Shown here: piece after piece, positions 23,336 to 31,894 of the stretch
Position numbering within the stretch: position 1 is the first letter of the stretch
How the letters are laid out: each line of letters opens with the position of its first letter
Assembly: GCA_964488355.1 (NCBI GenBank)
Contig: CAZAUJ010000003.1
Span: 122,639-186,638, forward strand
From: Thermoanaerobaculum sp964488355
GTDB lineage: Bacteria; Acidobacteriota; Thermoanaerobaculia; Thermoanaerobaculales; Thermoanaerobaculaceae
DNA length: 64,000 nt
Direction of reading: 5' to 3'
Program-made: the position numbers and the translations under genes
Notes under the pieces: model-generated
What the model was told of the DNA's origin: nothing
Seen by the model: the letters and a program-made list of their open reading frames with translations, nothing else
Database searches by the model: none

Positions 23336-23800
23336 ATGGCGCGCGTCGAGCTGTGGGTGAATGGCCAGAAGAAGACGGTGGAAGCGGCGCCCAACACCCC
23401 TCTGCTTTGGGTTCTGCGTGACCATCTGCACTTGGTGGGCACCAAGTACGGCTGCGGTGTGGGGCTTTGCGGTGCCTGCACGGTGCTGGTGGACGGCGAG
23501 GCCGAGCGCAGCTGCTCGCTGCCTGTGAGCCTAGCGGTGGGCAAGAAGGTGCTCACCGTCGAGGGGCTGGGCGGACAGCATCCGGTACAGAGGGCTTTCG
23601 TGGCGGAAGACGTGCCCCAATGTGGCTACTGCCAGAGTGGGCAAATCATGCAAGCAGTGGCGCTCCTTTCCAACAACCCCCATCCCTCGCGGGAGCAAAT
23701 AGCCAAAGTATTCGACGACATCCTTTGCCGCTGCGGCACCTACGACCGCATTGCCCGGGCGGTGGCGCGCGCTGCCCAGGAGGTGCCACATGGCCGCTGA
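23336..23800 (+). CDS. 2Fe-2S small subunit of a xanthine-oxidase-family molybdenum hydroxylase (IorA-like)
   Basis: Iron-sulfur subunit of 154 aa with two 2Fe-2S clusters. The plant-ferredoxin-type site is CGVGLCGACTVLVDG with a later Cys in RSCSLP; the second site is CGYCQSGQ...CRCGTYDRI. The lack of an FAD subunit and the pairing with a two-domain catalytic subunit is the IorAB (isoquinoline 1-oxidoreductase) arrangement, in which electrons pass to a periplasmic acceptor. ATG 23336 follows AAAGGAGG. It overlaps the large-subunit gene by 11 bases. Substrates of this family include aldehydes and N-heterocycles; which one applies is not visible. Confidence 0.88.
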   Translation: MARVELWVNGQKKTVEAAPNTPLLWVLRDHLHLVGTKYGCGVGLCGACTVLVDGEAERSCSLPVSLAVGKKVLTVEGLGGQHPVQRAFVAEDVPQCGYCQSGQIMQAVALLSNNPHPSREQIAKVFDDILCRCGTYDRIARAVARAAQEVPHGR

Positions 23801-25889
23801 CACATTGACCCGGCGAGAACTCTTGAACCTTTCGCTGGCTGTTGGGGGCGGCCTGGTTTTAGGCCGGCTCCTGCCAGCCCTTGCCGCGGTTGATACTCCG
23901 GACCTGCAGCCCAACCCCTTCGTGCGCGTGGGGACCGATGGCACGGTGACGGTTTGGGTCAACAAGTCGGAGATGGGGCAAGGGGTGCTCACCGGTTTGG
24001 CGCAAATCATTGCCGACGAGCTGGGGGCCGATTGGGAAAAGGTGGTGCCGGTGCAGGCGGATGCCGATCCGCGCTTCGGCAACCAAAACACGGGTGGCTC
24101 AACGGCGGTGCGCACGCAGTTTCAGGACCTGCGACGTGCGGGTGCGGCAGCCAGGGAAATGCTGCTGGCAGCCGCGGCTGCTCGCTGGCAGGTGCCGGCG
24201 GGCCGGTTGCGGGCGGAAGGTGGCCGGGTTTGGGACGGCAGCGGGCGCAGCTTGAGCTTCGGGGAGCTGGTGGCGGAGGCAGCGCGGCTGCCCGTTCCCC
24301 AGGACCCGCCGCTGAAGAAACCAGCAGACTTTTCCCTCATCGGTCGGCCTCTGCCACGCAAGGACACTCGCCTCAAGGTCACGGGAAAGGCGGTTTTCGG
24401 TGCGGACGTGCGCTTGCCGGGCATGCTCTTTGCGGTGGTGGCGCGCCCGCCAGTGTTTGGTGCGCGGCTGGCGCGGTTGGACACGTCGCGGGCGGAGAAG
24501 GTGGAGGGCGTGGTCAGGGTCTTTCCCATCAGCTCCGGCGTGGCGGTGGTAGCCCGGGATACCTGGGCCGCGCTGAAAGGACGGGAAGCGCTGGTGGTGA
24601 TGTGGGAAGAAGGAGAAGCAAGCTCCTTTTCCTCCTTGCGCCTGCAGGCGGAAATGGAGCGGCTGGCCGAAGGTCAAGGGAAGGTGGCGGCCGCCCATGG
24701 GTCGGCGGAGGCCCTTTCCCCTGGGGCCAGGCAGGTTGAGGCCACGTTTTCGCTGCCCTTCTTGGCTCACGCGCCCATGGAACCGCAAAACGCCACCGCC
24801 TGGTTTCACGATGGGGGGCTTGAGGTTTGGGCACCCACCCAGGTCCCCATGCCCGCGCGGCAGGAGGCCGCCCAAGCGGCGGGTCTGCCGCTGGAAAAGG
24901 TAACGTTGCACGTGACCTTCCTCGGAGGGGGCTTCGGCCGTCGTCTCGTTTCGGACTTCGTGCGCGAGGCGGTGGAGGTGGCCAAGGCCTTCTCCGTCCC
25001 GGTGCAGCTTCTGTGGACGCGGGAGGACGACCTTGCCCACGACTTTTATCGCCCCCCCTCGGTGCACCGCCTGCAAGCCTGGCTCGACGGCCAAGGGCAG
25101 GTACTCCGATGGCGACACCACCAGGTGACGGCATCCATCGGCCAACAGCGCAACCCCTCGCGCGCGGGGCGGGTGGACCGCGGGGCCTTGGAGGGTGCCG
25201 AGCCCCCCTACGCCTTTTCTGCCTGGCAGGTGGAGCAAACCCTGGTTTCGGTTCCCGTCCCGCTGGGAGCTTGGCGGTCGGTTTACGCTTCGCAAAACCC
25301 CTTTGCCAGCGAGCACTTCTTTGATTTGGTAGCCCGGGCGGCGGGCCGGGACCCCTGGCGCTGGCGGCTGGAGTTGCTGCCTCAGGGACCGCTCAAGGCG
25401 GCAGTTCGGCTGGCAGGGGAAAAGGCTTCCTGGAGCAAGCCATTGCCCAAGGGCTGGGGCCGGGGCGTGGCTTGCTGCAGCTCCTTTGGCTCCCACGTGG
25501 CGGAGGTGGCCGAGGTTTCCCTGCGGGGTGGAAGGCTGCGGGTGGAGCGGGTGGTGGTGGCCATTCATTGCGGCATGGCCATCAACCCCCGCCTGGTGGA
25601 GCAACAGCTCGTATCTGCGGTGGTTTTTGGCCTTTCTGCCTTCCTGCGCGGGCGCATTACCGTGGAGGGGGGCAAGGTGCTGGAGACCAACTTCGACCGC
25701 TACGACATCTTGCGTTTTTCCGAAATGCCGCGGGTAGAGGTGCATATCGTGCCCAGCCAGGACCCGCCGGGAGGGGTGGGCGAGCCGGGTGTGCCGCCCC
25801 TGGCGCCCGCGGTGGCGAACGCGGTGCTGGCGGCCACCGGCAAGCCAGTTGCCCGCCTGCCCTGGACGGAGGCCAGCGGCTCCGCCTGA
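23790..25889 (+). CDS. molybdenum-binding large subunit, IorB-like aldehyde/isoquinoline oxidoreductase
   Basis: Catalytic subunit of 699 aa, translocated by Tat as shown by LTRRELLNLSLAVGGG at the N-terminus. Typical IorB segments are GQGVLTGLAQIIADEL, the A-P-M-E-P-Q-N-A-T-A substrate region, FLGGGFGRRL (Moco loop) and a C-terminal PPGGVGEPGVPPLAPAVANA with the catalytic Glu of GxxGE. It uses a mono-dinucleotide molybdenum cofactor to hydroxylate its substrate with water. ATG 23790 gives the Tat signal; the open frame extends 13 codons further upstream without benefit. It is separate from the acyl cassette by its own -10, but runs in the same direction. Confidence 0.87.
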   Translation: MAADTLTRRELLNLSLAVGGGLVLGRLLPALAAVDTPDLQPNPFVRVGTDGTVTVWVNKSEMGQGVLTGLAQIIADELGADWEKVVPVQADADPRFGNQNTGGSTAVRTQFQDLRRAGAAAREMLLAAAAARWQVPAGRLRAEGGRVWDGSGRSLSFGELVAEAARLPVPQDPPLKKPADFSLIGRPLPRKDTRLKVTGKAVFGADVRLPGMLFAVVARPPVFGARLARLDTSRAEKVEGVVRVFPISSGVAVVARDTWAALKGREALVVMWEEGEASSFSSLRLQAEMERLAEGQGKVAAAHGSAEALSPGARQVEATFSLPFLAHAPMEPQNATAWFHDGGLEVWAPTQVPMPARQEAAQAAGLPLEKVTLHVTFLGGGFGRRLVSDFVREAVEVAKAFSVPVQLLWTREDDLAHDFYRPPSVHRLQAWLDGQGQVLRWRHHQVTASIGQQRNPSRAGRVDRGALEGAEPPYAFSAWQVEQTLVSVPVPLGAWRSVYASQNPFASEHFFDLVARAAGRDPWRWRLELLPQGPLKAAVRLAGEKASWSKPLPKGWGRGVACCSSFGSHVAEVAEVSLRGGRLRVERVVVAIHCGMAINPRLVEQQLVSAVVFGLSAFLRGRITVEGGKVLETNFDRYDILRFSEMPRVEVHIVPSQDPPGGVGEPGVPPLAPAVANAVLAATGKPVARLPWTEASGSA

Positions 25890-25913
25890 CCGCGAGCCAG
25901 TAGCCAGAAAGCC

Positions 25914-27083
25914 TTAGAGGGCGTGGGCGGTGGCGGCGGCTGGCGCCTGCCCGGGAACCTGGGTGGCAACGGGCCTGGGGCGGTAGAGGGTGTCGCGCTC
26001 CACCGGAATGCGCCCGGCTTCGCGGATGAGGCGCTCCAGCTCGCTGCGGGGCATACCCTTGCCCGCTTGGCCGCCCGCGGCGTAGGTGATCCGCTCGTCC
26101 ACCACCGTGCCGTCCAGGTCATTGGCGCCAAAGTGCAAAGCCACCTGGGCGGTTTTGGCTCCCAGCATGATCCAGTAGGCCTTGATGTGGGGCACGTTGT
26201 CCAGCAGCAAGCGGGCGAGGGCGATGGTCTGCAGGTCCAGCCGACCGGTGGGACCGGGGAGGTGGGCAAGGCGCGTGTTGGCCGGATGGAAGGCCAATGG
26301 GATGAAACACTGGAAGCCGCCGGTCTCATCCTGGAGCTGGCGTAGCTGCAGCAGGTGGTCCACCCGGTGCTCGGGCTTTTCCACGTGCCCGTAAAGCATG
26401 GTGCAGTTGGAGCGCAGCCCCTGTTGGTGCACGATGCGGGCAATTTCCAACCAGCGCTCACCTGAGGTTTTGTGATCGCAAATGATAGCCCGCACCTCGG
26501 CGGCGAAGATCTCCGCGCCTCCGCCCGGACAGGAGTCGAGGCCTGCCGCCTTAAGGCGGGCCACCACCTCTTCCACCGGCAGCTTGGCCCGCTGCGAAAG
26601 GAAGTCCAACTCCACCATGGTCAGCGCCTTGATGTGGATCCAAGGAAAACGCGCTTTCAAAGCACGGAACAGGGCCTCGTAGTAGTCCACACCCAGCTTG
26701 GGATGCAAACCGCCCACGATGTGCAGCTCGCTCACCGACTCGTCCACGTCCGCCGCCGCCACCGCCACCGCTTCCTCCACCGTGTAGGTCCAGCCGCGCG
26801 GCCCGCCGTATTTTTCGGCAAAAGCGCACAGGGCGCAGGAGGCCACGCACACGTTGGTGGGGTTGAGGTGGCGGTTGACGTTGTAGTAGGTCACGTCGCC
26901 GTGCCAACGCTCACGCACGAAGTTGGCCAACCGGCCCACGCCCAAAAGGTCATAGGTGGTGGCCAAAACCAGGCCCTCCTGGAAGGTGAGGCGCTGCCCG
27001 GCGAGGACCTTTTCCGCAATAGGACGCAAGCGCTGGTCGCGAAAGGAAAACACCCTATCCCCCCAATGGGGCGAGTTTACCAT
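25914..27083 (-). CDS. mqnE: aminofutalosine synthase, radical SAM (menaquinone pathway)
   Basis: Radical SAM enzyme of 389 aa joining 3-[(1-carboxyvinyl)oxy]benzoate and SAM to give aminofutalosine, an early step of the futalosine menaquinone pathway. The cluster motif CVASCALCAF (CX3CX2C) and the downstream ALTMVELDFLSQRA and GLDSCPGGGAEIF are characteristic of MqnE within the CofH/MqnC/MqnE group. The extra C-terminal tail is Ala/Pro-rich. It lies 14 bases after the universal stress protein gene in a leftward run. It shows that the quinone serving the Nap and bc-type complexes is made by the futalosine route. Confidence 0.88.
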   Translation of the reverse strand: MVNSPHWGDRVFSFRDQRLRPIAEKVLAGQRLTFQEGLVLATTYDLLGVGRLANFVRERWHGDVTYYNVNRHLNPTNVCVASCALCAFAEKYGGPRGWTYTVEEAVAVAAADVDESVSELHIVGGLHPKLGVDYYEALFRALKARFPWIHIKALTMVELDFLSQRAKLPVEEVVARLKAAGLDSCPGGGAEIFAAEVRAIICDHKTSGERWLEIARIVHQQGLRSNCTMLYGHVEKPEHRVDHLLQLRQLQDETGGFQCFIPLAFHPANTRLAHLPGPTGRLDLQTIALARLLLDNVPHIKAYWIMLGAKTAQVALHFGANDLDGTVVDERITYAAGGQAGKGMPRSELERLIREAGRIPVERDTLYRPRPVATQVPGQAPAAATAHAL

Positions 27084-27097
27084 TACCGCTGAAGCGC

Positions 27098-27547
27098 CTA
27101 GACGTGGGTGGAAACCCCGAAGCGAACCACCATTACCGGGCAGGGAGCCGAGTACATCACGCGCCGAGTCACCGAGCCCAGGATGGCCTGTTGCAGCCCC
27201 GAAGTGCCATGGGTAGCCATGATGATGAGGTCGCAGTGGTTTTCCCGCGCGAATTGGGCGATGGCAAGGGCGGGCTTGCCGCGCACTACGGCAATGTCAA
27301 CGGACAGCTCCCGTGGCAGGGTGTCCCGCACCTCTTCCAGCGTGGTGTGCGCCACTTCCCGCAGGTGGCGGTAGTAGTCAGCCCAGGGAAGTTGCAAGGA
27401 GAGGATATCGGGGTTGGGGAAGCTGTCGTCCACCACCGATAGCAGCGTGAGCTTGGCTTGGCACAGTTGGGCCAGCTGGCTGCCTAAGGTTAGGGGTTGC
27501 TGCGCCACATCGTTGAAGTCGAGGGGAACAAGGATATGGCGAAACAC
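27098..27547 (-). CDS. universal stress protein (UspA family)
   Basis: Cytoplasmic protein of 149 aa with one Usp domain. Beta-strand start FRHILVPLDFND, then LIIMATHGTSGLQQAILGS, which holds the nucleotide-binding G-x2-G...GS loop, and a final CPVMVVR strand: an ATP-binding type. GTG 27547 follows AGGAGG, and a -10 box TATGAT reads leftward at 27566-27571. Its exact role is unknown; such proteins modulate stress or anaerobic survival. Confidence 0.9.
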   Translation of the reverse strand: MFRHILVPLDFNDVAQQPLTLGSQLAQLCQAKLTLLSVVDDSFPNPDILSLQLPWADYYRHLREVAHTTLEEVRDTLPRELSVDIAVVRGKPALAIAQFARENHCDLIIMATHGTSGLQQAILGSVTRRVMYSAPCPVMVVRFGVSTHV

Positions 27548-27580
27548 CGCGGCCTCCTGCCCTCTATCATAGCTGGCCGG

Positions 27581-28636
27581 TCAACCCATGAGGTGTGCCA
27601 GGGCTTCCTTTGCTTCGCGATTGTGGGGATCGTACTTGAGGATGTTTTCCAAGCAGCGCCGCTGCTTGCCGGTGTCACCCCGCAACCCCCAATAGTTGGC
27701 CAGGGCCAGCCAGGCGGGGGTAAAGCGCGGATCCATTTCCAAGGCTTGCTTGAGATGGGCGAGGGCGCGCTCGCGCCAGAGGGGGTTGGCCACCTCCAAC
27801 TCCGCCAAAAGCACTAGCGAGTGGGGGTCCGGGAGCATGCTCACCGCGTGCATCAGCAGGCGCACCGCCTGCCGCTCCTCCCCTTGGGCCAAAAGCTGCA
27901 AGGCCTTTTCCTTATCTTTTTGCGCCCGTTCCAGCTCTTCCTGGGAAAGCACACGTTCGTTGGAGACCGAGGGCAGCCCACCCTCGCGGGCAATTTGTGC
28001 CAAGCGCGCGCACAGCGCCGGGTTGGCGGGCGGAAACCGCGGCTTTTCCTCCTGCTGCGCTGGGCGGCCCGCCGGCCGAATCAGCCCGAGGCAGGCCAAA
28101 GCGGCAAAGGCGCGCGCCAAAGCCTGCGCCTCCTGAGGCATGAGCGCCTGTACTTGGGCCACGCTCTTGGGCTGGGAAAGCGTCTCCCAAAGGTAGGCCT
28201 CCAGGGGGGAAAGGCGCAAGCTGGCGGGTGGTGCTGCTTCCACCCGGTTGAAGGGCCTTTCCGCGCCGAGTAACCCCAAAACCGGCTGCACCTCGCCGGT
28301 TCGACGGAAAGCCTCTAACAGCACCAGGTCCAGCAGCAACGGGGGACAAGGGGAAGGCTCGGAACTATCCCGGAACAGCTGCCCGCCCGCTTCCACGAGC
28401 TTGGCCACTGCTTTGGCCGCATTGGCTGCTACCTCCTCTGCTGTGGAAGGCTCACCCGGCTGCTCGGCGGGATGGTTCGACGCAAAGCCCACCAGGTGCC
28501 CTTGGGCTAGCAGGAAGGTGCGCGCTGTTCCCCCTTGCACCAGGCGCACCGAGCTTCGCAGGGAGGCGGCTTCCTTTTTCAGCAGGAAAGGGGCCTCTCC
28601 GGGCTTGAAGTCCTTCCAATTGGGCTCTGCACCCAT
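27581..28636 (-). CDS. DUF4388-like and TPR-repeat protein of unknown function
   Basis: Predicted cytoplasmic protein of 351 aa, not recognised by a specific family name. The N-terminal ~90 residues look like the DUF4388/PATAN fold found in gliding and motility regulators (LVQGGTARTFLLAQGHLVGFASNH). A middle part is Ala/Leu-rich. The C-terminal ~130 residues form three TPR-like units, for example HLKQALEMDPRFTPAWLALANYW and RCLENILKYDPHNREAKEAL. A strong leftward promoter (28647-28675) puts the start almost at the 5' end of the transcript. It may mediate protein contacts in a signalling complex; no direct evidence. Confidence 0.7.
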   Translation of the reverse strand: MGAEPNWKDFKPGEAPFLLKKEAASLRSSVRLVQGGTARTFLLAQGHLVGFASNHPAEQPGEPSTAEEVAANAAKAVAKLVEAGGQLFRDSSEPSPCPPLLLDLVLLEAFRRTGEVQPVLGLLGAERPFNRVEAAPPASLRLSPLEAYLWETLSQPKSVAQVQALMPQEAQALARAFAALACLGLIRPAGRPAQQEEKPRFPPANPALCARLAQIAREGGLPSVSNERVLSQEELERAQKDKEKALQLLAQGEERQAVRLLMHAVSMLPDPHSLVLLAELEVANPLWRERALAHLKQALEMDPRFTPAWLALANYWGLRGDTGKQRRCLENILKYDPHNREAKEALAHLMG

Positions 28637-28646
28637 ACCTTAAAAG

Positions 28647-28675
28647 CTTACACCGGGCCAGGCCCTGGCTGTCAA
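28647..28675 (-). promoter_or_regulatory. sigma70 promoter TTGACA-17-TGTAAG of the TPR gene
   Basis: Reading leftward, a perfect TTGACA (28670-28675) is 17 bases from TGTAAG (28647-28652). The start point would be near 28640, giving a leader of only a few bases before ATG 28636. Confidence 0.65.
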
Positions 28676-28684
28676 ATGCCCTGC

Positions 28685-28690
28685 TACACT
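28685..28690 (+). promoter_or_regulatory. -10 box TACACT of gltX
   Basis: TACACT lies 32 bases before GTG 28723. The start would be near 28697, inside the inverted repeat at 28693-28710. It is divergent from the TPR gene promoter within the same 86-base gap. Confidence 0.5.
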
Positions 28691-28692
28691 TT

Positions 28693-28710
28693 CGCTGCTG
28701 CGGAGCAGCG
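28693..28710 (+). promoter_or_regulatory. 7-bp inverted repeat CGCTGCT-4-AGCAGCG before gltX
   Basis: Perfect arms with a GCGG loop overlap the likely start point and abut the AGGGAGGA ribosome site. It could be an operator or a leader hairpin. Confidence 0.4.
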
Positions 28711-28722
28711 AGGGAGGACGGG

Positions 28723-30189
28723 GTGGTTCGCACGCGCATTGCACCTTCACCCACCGGCGACCCCCACGTGGGTACCGCCTACGTGGCCCTTTTCAACTAC
28801 GCCTGGGCGAGAAAGCACGGTGGTCAGTTCATCCTCCGCATCGAGGATACGGACCGCGAGCGCTCCAGTCGGGCCTCGGAAGAAATGATTTTTCAGTCCC
28901 TGCACTGGTTAGGACTCACCTGGGACGAAGGGCCCGACGTAGGTGGCCCTCATGCCCCCTACCGCCAGTCGGAGCGCCTTGCCATCTACCAGGAGCACGT
29001 GGAGGAGTTGCTGGAGCGCGGTGCCGCCTACCCGTGCTTTTGCACCAAGAGGCGCCTGGACGCCCTGCGTGAGCAGCAGCGCCGGGCCAAAGCCCCGGTG
29101 ATGGGCTATGACCGCCACTGCCGCCGGCTTCCCAAAGGGGAGGCGCAGGCTCGGCGGAAGAGCGAACCGCACGTGGTGCGCTTGGCCATGCCCACCGAGG
29201 GGGTTACCCGGGTGCGTGATTACCTGCGTGGCGAGTTGGACTTCGACAACACTTTGGTCGACGACCAGGTACTGCTCAAGAGCGACGGCTACCCCACCTA
29301 CCACTTGGCCAACGTGGTGGACGACCATCTAATGGGCGTGACCCATGTCATCCGCGCGGAGGAATGGATCTCTTCCCTGCCCAAGCACGCCCAGCTGTAC
29401 CGCGCCTTCGGTTGGGAAGAGCCGGTTTTTTGCCATTTACCCCTGCTACGCAATGCCGACCGTTCGAAAATTTCCAAGCGGAAGAACCCCACCAGCCTCA
29501 ACTTCTACCGCCGTGCGGGCTTCTTGCCGGAGGCGCTGCTCAATTACCTGGCCCTCATGGGCTGGACCATGCCCGACGGGCGGGAAGAGTTCACTCTGGA
29601 CGAGTTCGTCAATGCCTTCACGCTGGACCGCATCGTGCTGGGTGGTCCGGTCTTCGATCTCACCAAGCTTACCTGGCTCAACGGCAAATACATCCGTGCC
29701 TTATCGGCCGAGGAGCTGCTGGCGCGGTTGCGCGGGGAGCTTTTGTCCGATGAGTACCTCCTGCGTGTGATGCCTCTGGTGCGGGAACGCATTGACAAGC
29801 TGGAGGACTTCATCGCCTACAGTGCCTTTTTCTTCGTGGGCGAGGTGGCCTACGACCAGCAGGCCCGCAACAAGCTGGTACCCAAAGGCCGAGCAGCCGG
29901 GGAGGTGGCGGCGCTTTTGGCCGATCTGCTTGAGGAAAGGGTTGACCCTCTTCTCGAGTGGCGCAAGGAAACCCTGGAGGCCAGCCTGCGGGAGTTCGCC
30001 CACCAGCGCGGCTGGAACGCGGCTGACCTGTTCATGACTGTGCGGGTGGCGGTCACCGGTCGCACCGCCACGCCCCCGCTGTTCGAAACCATGGAGGTGC
30101 TGGGCAAAGAGGTCTGTCGGCGCCGGTTGCGGAATGCGGCGGAGCTGCTGCGCGGTCTCAAGGAAGGGGAGGTGGTGGCCCATGGCTGA
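28723..30189 (+). CDS. gltX: glutamyl-tRNA synthetase
   Basis: Class I aminoacyl-tRNA synthetase of 488 aa charging tRNA-Glu. The HIGH-type motif is PSPTGDPHVGTAY and the KMSKS-type loop is RSKISKRKNPTS. The catalytic domain and alpha-helical anticodon-binding domain are full length. GTG 28723 follows AGGGAGGA. Its last eight bases overlap glnS, so both Glx synthetases are made together. The presence of GlnRS suggests tRNA-Gln is charged directly here and that this enzyme can be of the discriminating type, although no GatCAB gene is seen in the window to test it. Confidence 0.95.
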   Translation: MVRTRIAPSPTGDPHVGTAYVALFNYAWARKHGGQFILRIEDTDRERSSRASEEMIFQSLHWLGLTWDEGPDVGGPHAPYRQSERLAIYQEHVEELLERGAAYPCFCTKRRLDALREQQRRAKAPVMGYDRHCRRLPKGEAQARRKSEPHVVRLAMPTEGVTRVRDYLRGELDFDNTLVDDQVLLKSDGYPTYHLANVVDDHLMGVTHVIRAEEWISSLPKHAQLYRAFGWEEPVFCHLPLLRNADRSKISKRKNPTSLNFYRRAGFLPEALLNYLALMGWTMPDGREEFTLDEFVNAFTLDRIVLGGPVFDLTKLTWLNGKYIRALSAEELLARLRGELLSDEYLLRVMPLVRERIDKLEDFIAYSAFFFVGEVAYDQQARNKLVPKGRAAGEVAALLADLLEERVDPLLEWRKETLEASLREFAHQRGWNAADLFMTVRVAVTGRTATPPLFETMEVLGKEVCRRRLRNAAELLRGLKEGEVVAHG

Positions 30190-31894
30190 GGAAGGAGTTT
30201 CCCCCCTGGTGCCCGAAACGAGCGGCGATTTCATCCGCGAGATCATCCAGCGGGATCTGGCCTCGGGAAAGCACCGCACGGTGGTGACCCGCTTTCCGCC
30301 GGAGCCCAACGGCTATCTGCACATTGGGCATGCGAAGGCCATCTGCCTGAACTTCACCTTGGCCGAGGAGTTCGGCGGCCGCTGCCACCTGCGCTACGAC
30401 GACACCAACCCCACCAAGGAAGAACAGGAGTACATCGAGGCCATAGAACGGGATGTGCGCTGGTTGGGCTTCGACTGGGGTGAGCACCTGCACTTCGCCT
30501 CCGACTACTTCGAGCACATGTACCAGTGGGCGGAAAAGCTCATCCTCAAGGGTAAGGCCTACGTGTGCGATTGCTCACCGGAGGAGGTGCGGCAAAAGCG
30601 AGGCACGCTCACCGAACCAGGAACTCCCTGCGCGCACCGGGATCGCTCGGTGGAGGAAAACCTGGAGCTTTTCCGCCGCATGCGGGCTGGCAATTTCCCT
30701 GATGGCAGCCGGGTCTTGCGCGCCAAAATCGACATGGCCCACGGGAACGTGAACATGCGCGACCCGGTGATGTACCGCATCCTTCACGCTCCCCATCCTC
30801 ATGCGGGCGACAGGTGGTGCATTTACCCCATGTATGACTACGCCCATCCCCTGGAAGACGCCATCGAGGGGATAACGCACTCCATCTGCACGTTGGAGTT
30901 CGAGGATCACCGTCCCCTTTACGACTGGTTCTTGGACGAGCTGGAGCTTCCTGAACCCCACCCACAACAAATCGAGTTTGCCCGGCTCAACCTCACCTAT
31001 ACGGTCATGTCCAAGCGGCGGCTATTGGCTCTGGTGACTGAGGGTGTGGTTTCCGGTTGGGATGACCCGCGCATGCCCACCATTGCTGGCCTGCGCCGAC
31101 GGGGCGTGCCGCCGGAGGCCATCCGCTTGTTTGCAGCGCGCATCGGTGTGGCCAAGCGTAACAGCGTGGTGGACGTGCGGCTGTTTGAGCACAGCGTTCG
31201 GGAAGTGCTTAACCGCACCGCCCTCAGGCGCTTTGCCGTGCTGGACCCGGTGCCGCTGGTCATCACCAACTACCCGAAAGACCAGGTGGAGTGGTTCGAG
31301 CTGCCCAACAACCCCGAAGACCCAGCGGCGGGTACCCGGCGCTTGCCCTTTTCCTCCCGCCTTTGGGTGGAGCGCGAGGACGTGCGCGCGGTGCCGCCGC
31401 CCAAGTACTACCGGCTTTTCCCCGGCAACGAGGTGCGCTTGCGGGGGGCGTACCTCTTGCGCTGTACCCATGTGCGCACCGACCCGGAAACCGGCCGGGT
31501 GCTGGAAGTGTTCGGGGAGGTGGACCCGGAAACCCGGGGAGGTCACGCGCCGGCAGGCCGGAAGGTTGGTGCCACCCTCCACTGGCTGTCACAAGCCCAC
31601 GCCCGGCCAGCCGAGGTGCGCCTGTTCGACTACCTGTTTACCAAGCCCGACCCAGATGACGTGCCGGAGGGGGGCAGCTGGCGCGACAACCTCAGCCCCC
31701 ATTCGCGAGTGACGCTGACCGACTGCTGGGTGGAGCCGGAGCTAGCGGAGGCGCCGGTGGGGTCTCGGTTCCAATTCGAACGGGTTGGCTATTTCGCCGT
31801 GGACCCGGACAGCCAGCCAGGCCGGCCGGTCTTCAACCGCATCGTCACCCTCAAGGACGAGTGGGCCAAGCTAGCGAAGACGCTGGGCGGCTAG
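30182..31894 (+). CDS. glnS: glutaminyl-tRNA synthetase
   Basis: Class I synthetase of 570 aa. The eukaryote-like bacterial GlnRS signature RFPPEPNGYLHIGHAKAI contains the HIGH motif, and VMSKRRL is the KMSKS loop; the two-barrel anticodon-binding domain follows. ATG 30182 overlaps the gltX stop. GlnRS was acquired by limited bacterial groups, mostly proteobacteria, Deinococcus and a few others, so its pairing with gltX here is a taxonomic marker. Its stop codon shares CTAG (31891-31894) with the convergent dehydrogenase gene. Confidence 0.95.
   Translation: MAEEGVSPLVPETSGDFIREIIQRDLASGKHRTVVTRFPPEPNGYLHIGHAKAICLNFTLAEEFGGRCHLRYDDTNPTKEEQEYIEAIERDVRWLGFDWGEHLHFASDYFEHMYQWAEKLILKGKAYVCDCSPEEVRQKRGTLTEPGTPCAHRDRSVEENLELFRRMRAGNFPDGSRVLRAKIDMAHGNVNMRDPVMYRILHAPHPHAGDRWCIYPMYDYAHPLEDAIEGITHSICTLEFEDHRPLYDWFLDELELPEPHPQQIEFARLNLTYTVMSKRRLLALVTEGVVSGWDDPRMPTIAGLRRRGVPPEAIRLFAARIGVAKRNSVVDVRLFEHSVREVLNRTALRRFAVLDPVPLVITNYPKDQVEWFELPNNPEDPAAGTRRLPFSSRLWVEREDVRAVPPPKYYRLFPGNEVRLRGAYLLRCTHVRTDPETGRVLEVFGEVDPETRGGHAPAGRKVGATLHWLSQAHARPAEVRLFDYLFTKPDPDDVPEGGSWRDNLSPHSRVTLTDCWVEPELAEAPVGSRFQFERVGYFAVDPDSQPGRPVFNRIVTLKDEWAKLAKTLGG

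Noticed and set aside
24099..25745. A 548-codon open frame on the minus strand
   Set aside because: It is antisense to iorB, has shadow composition (rich in His, Gln, Arg and Pro) and shows no domain. The same holds for the long minus-strand frames at 18200-19687 and 16880-17986.
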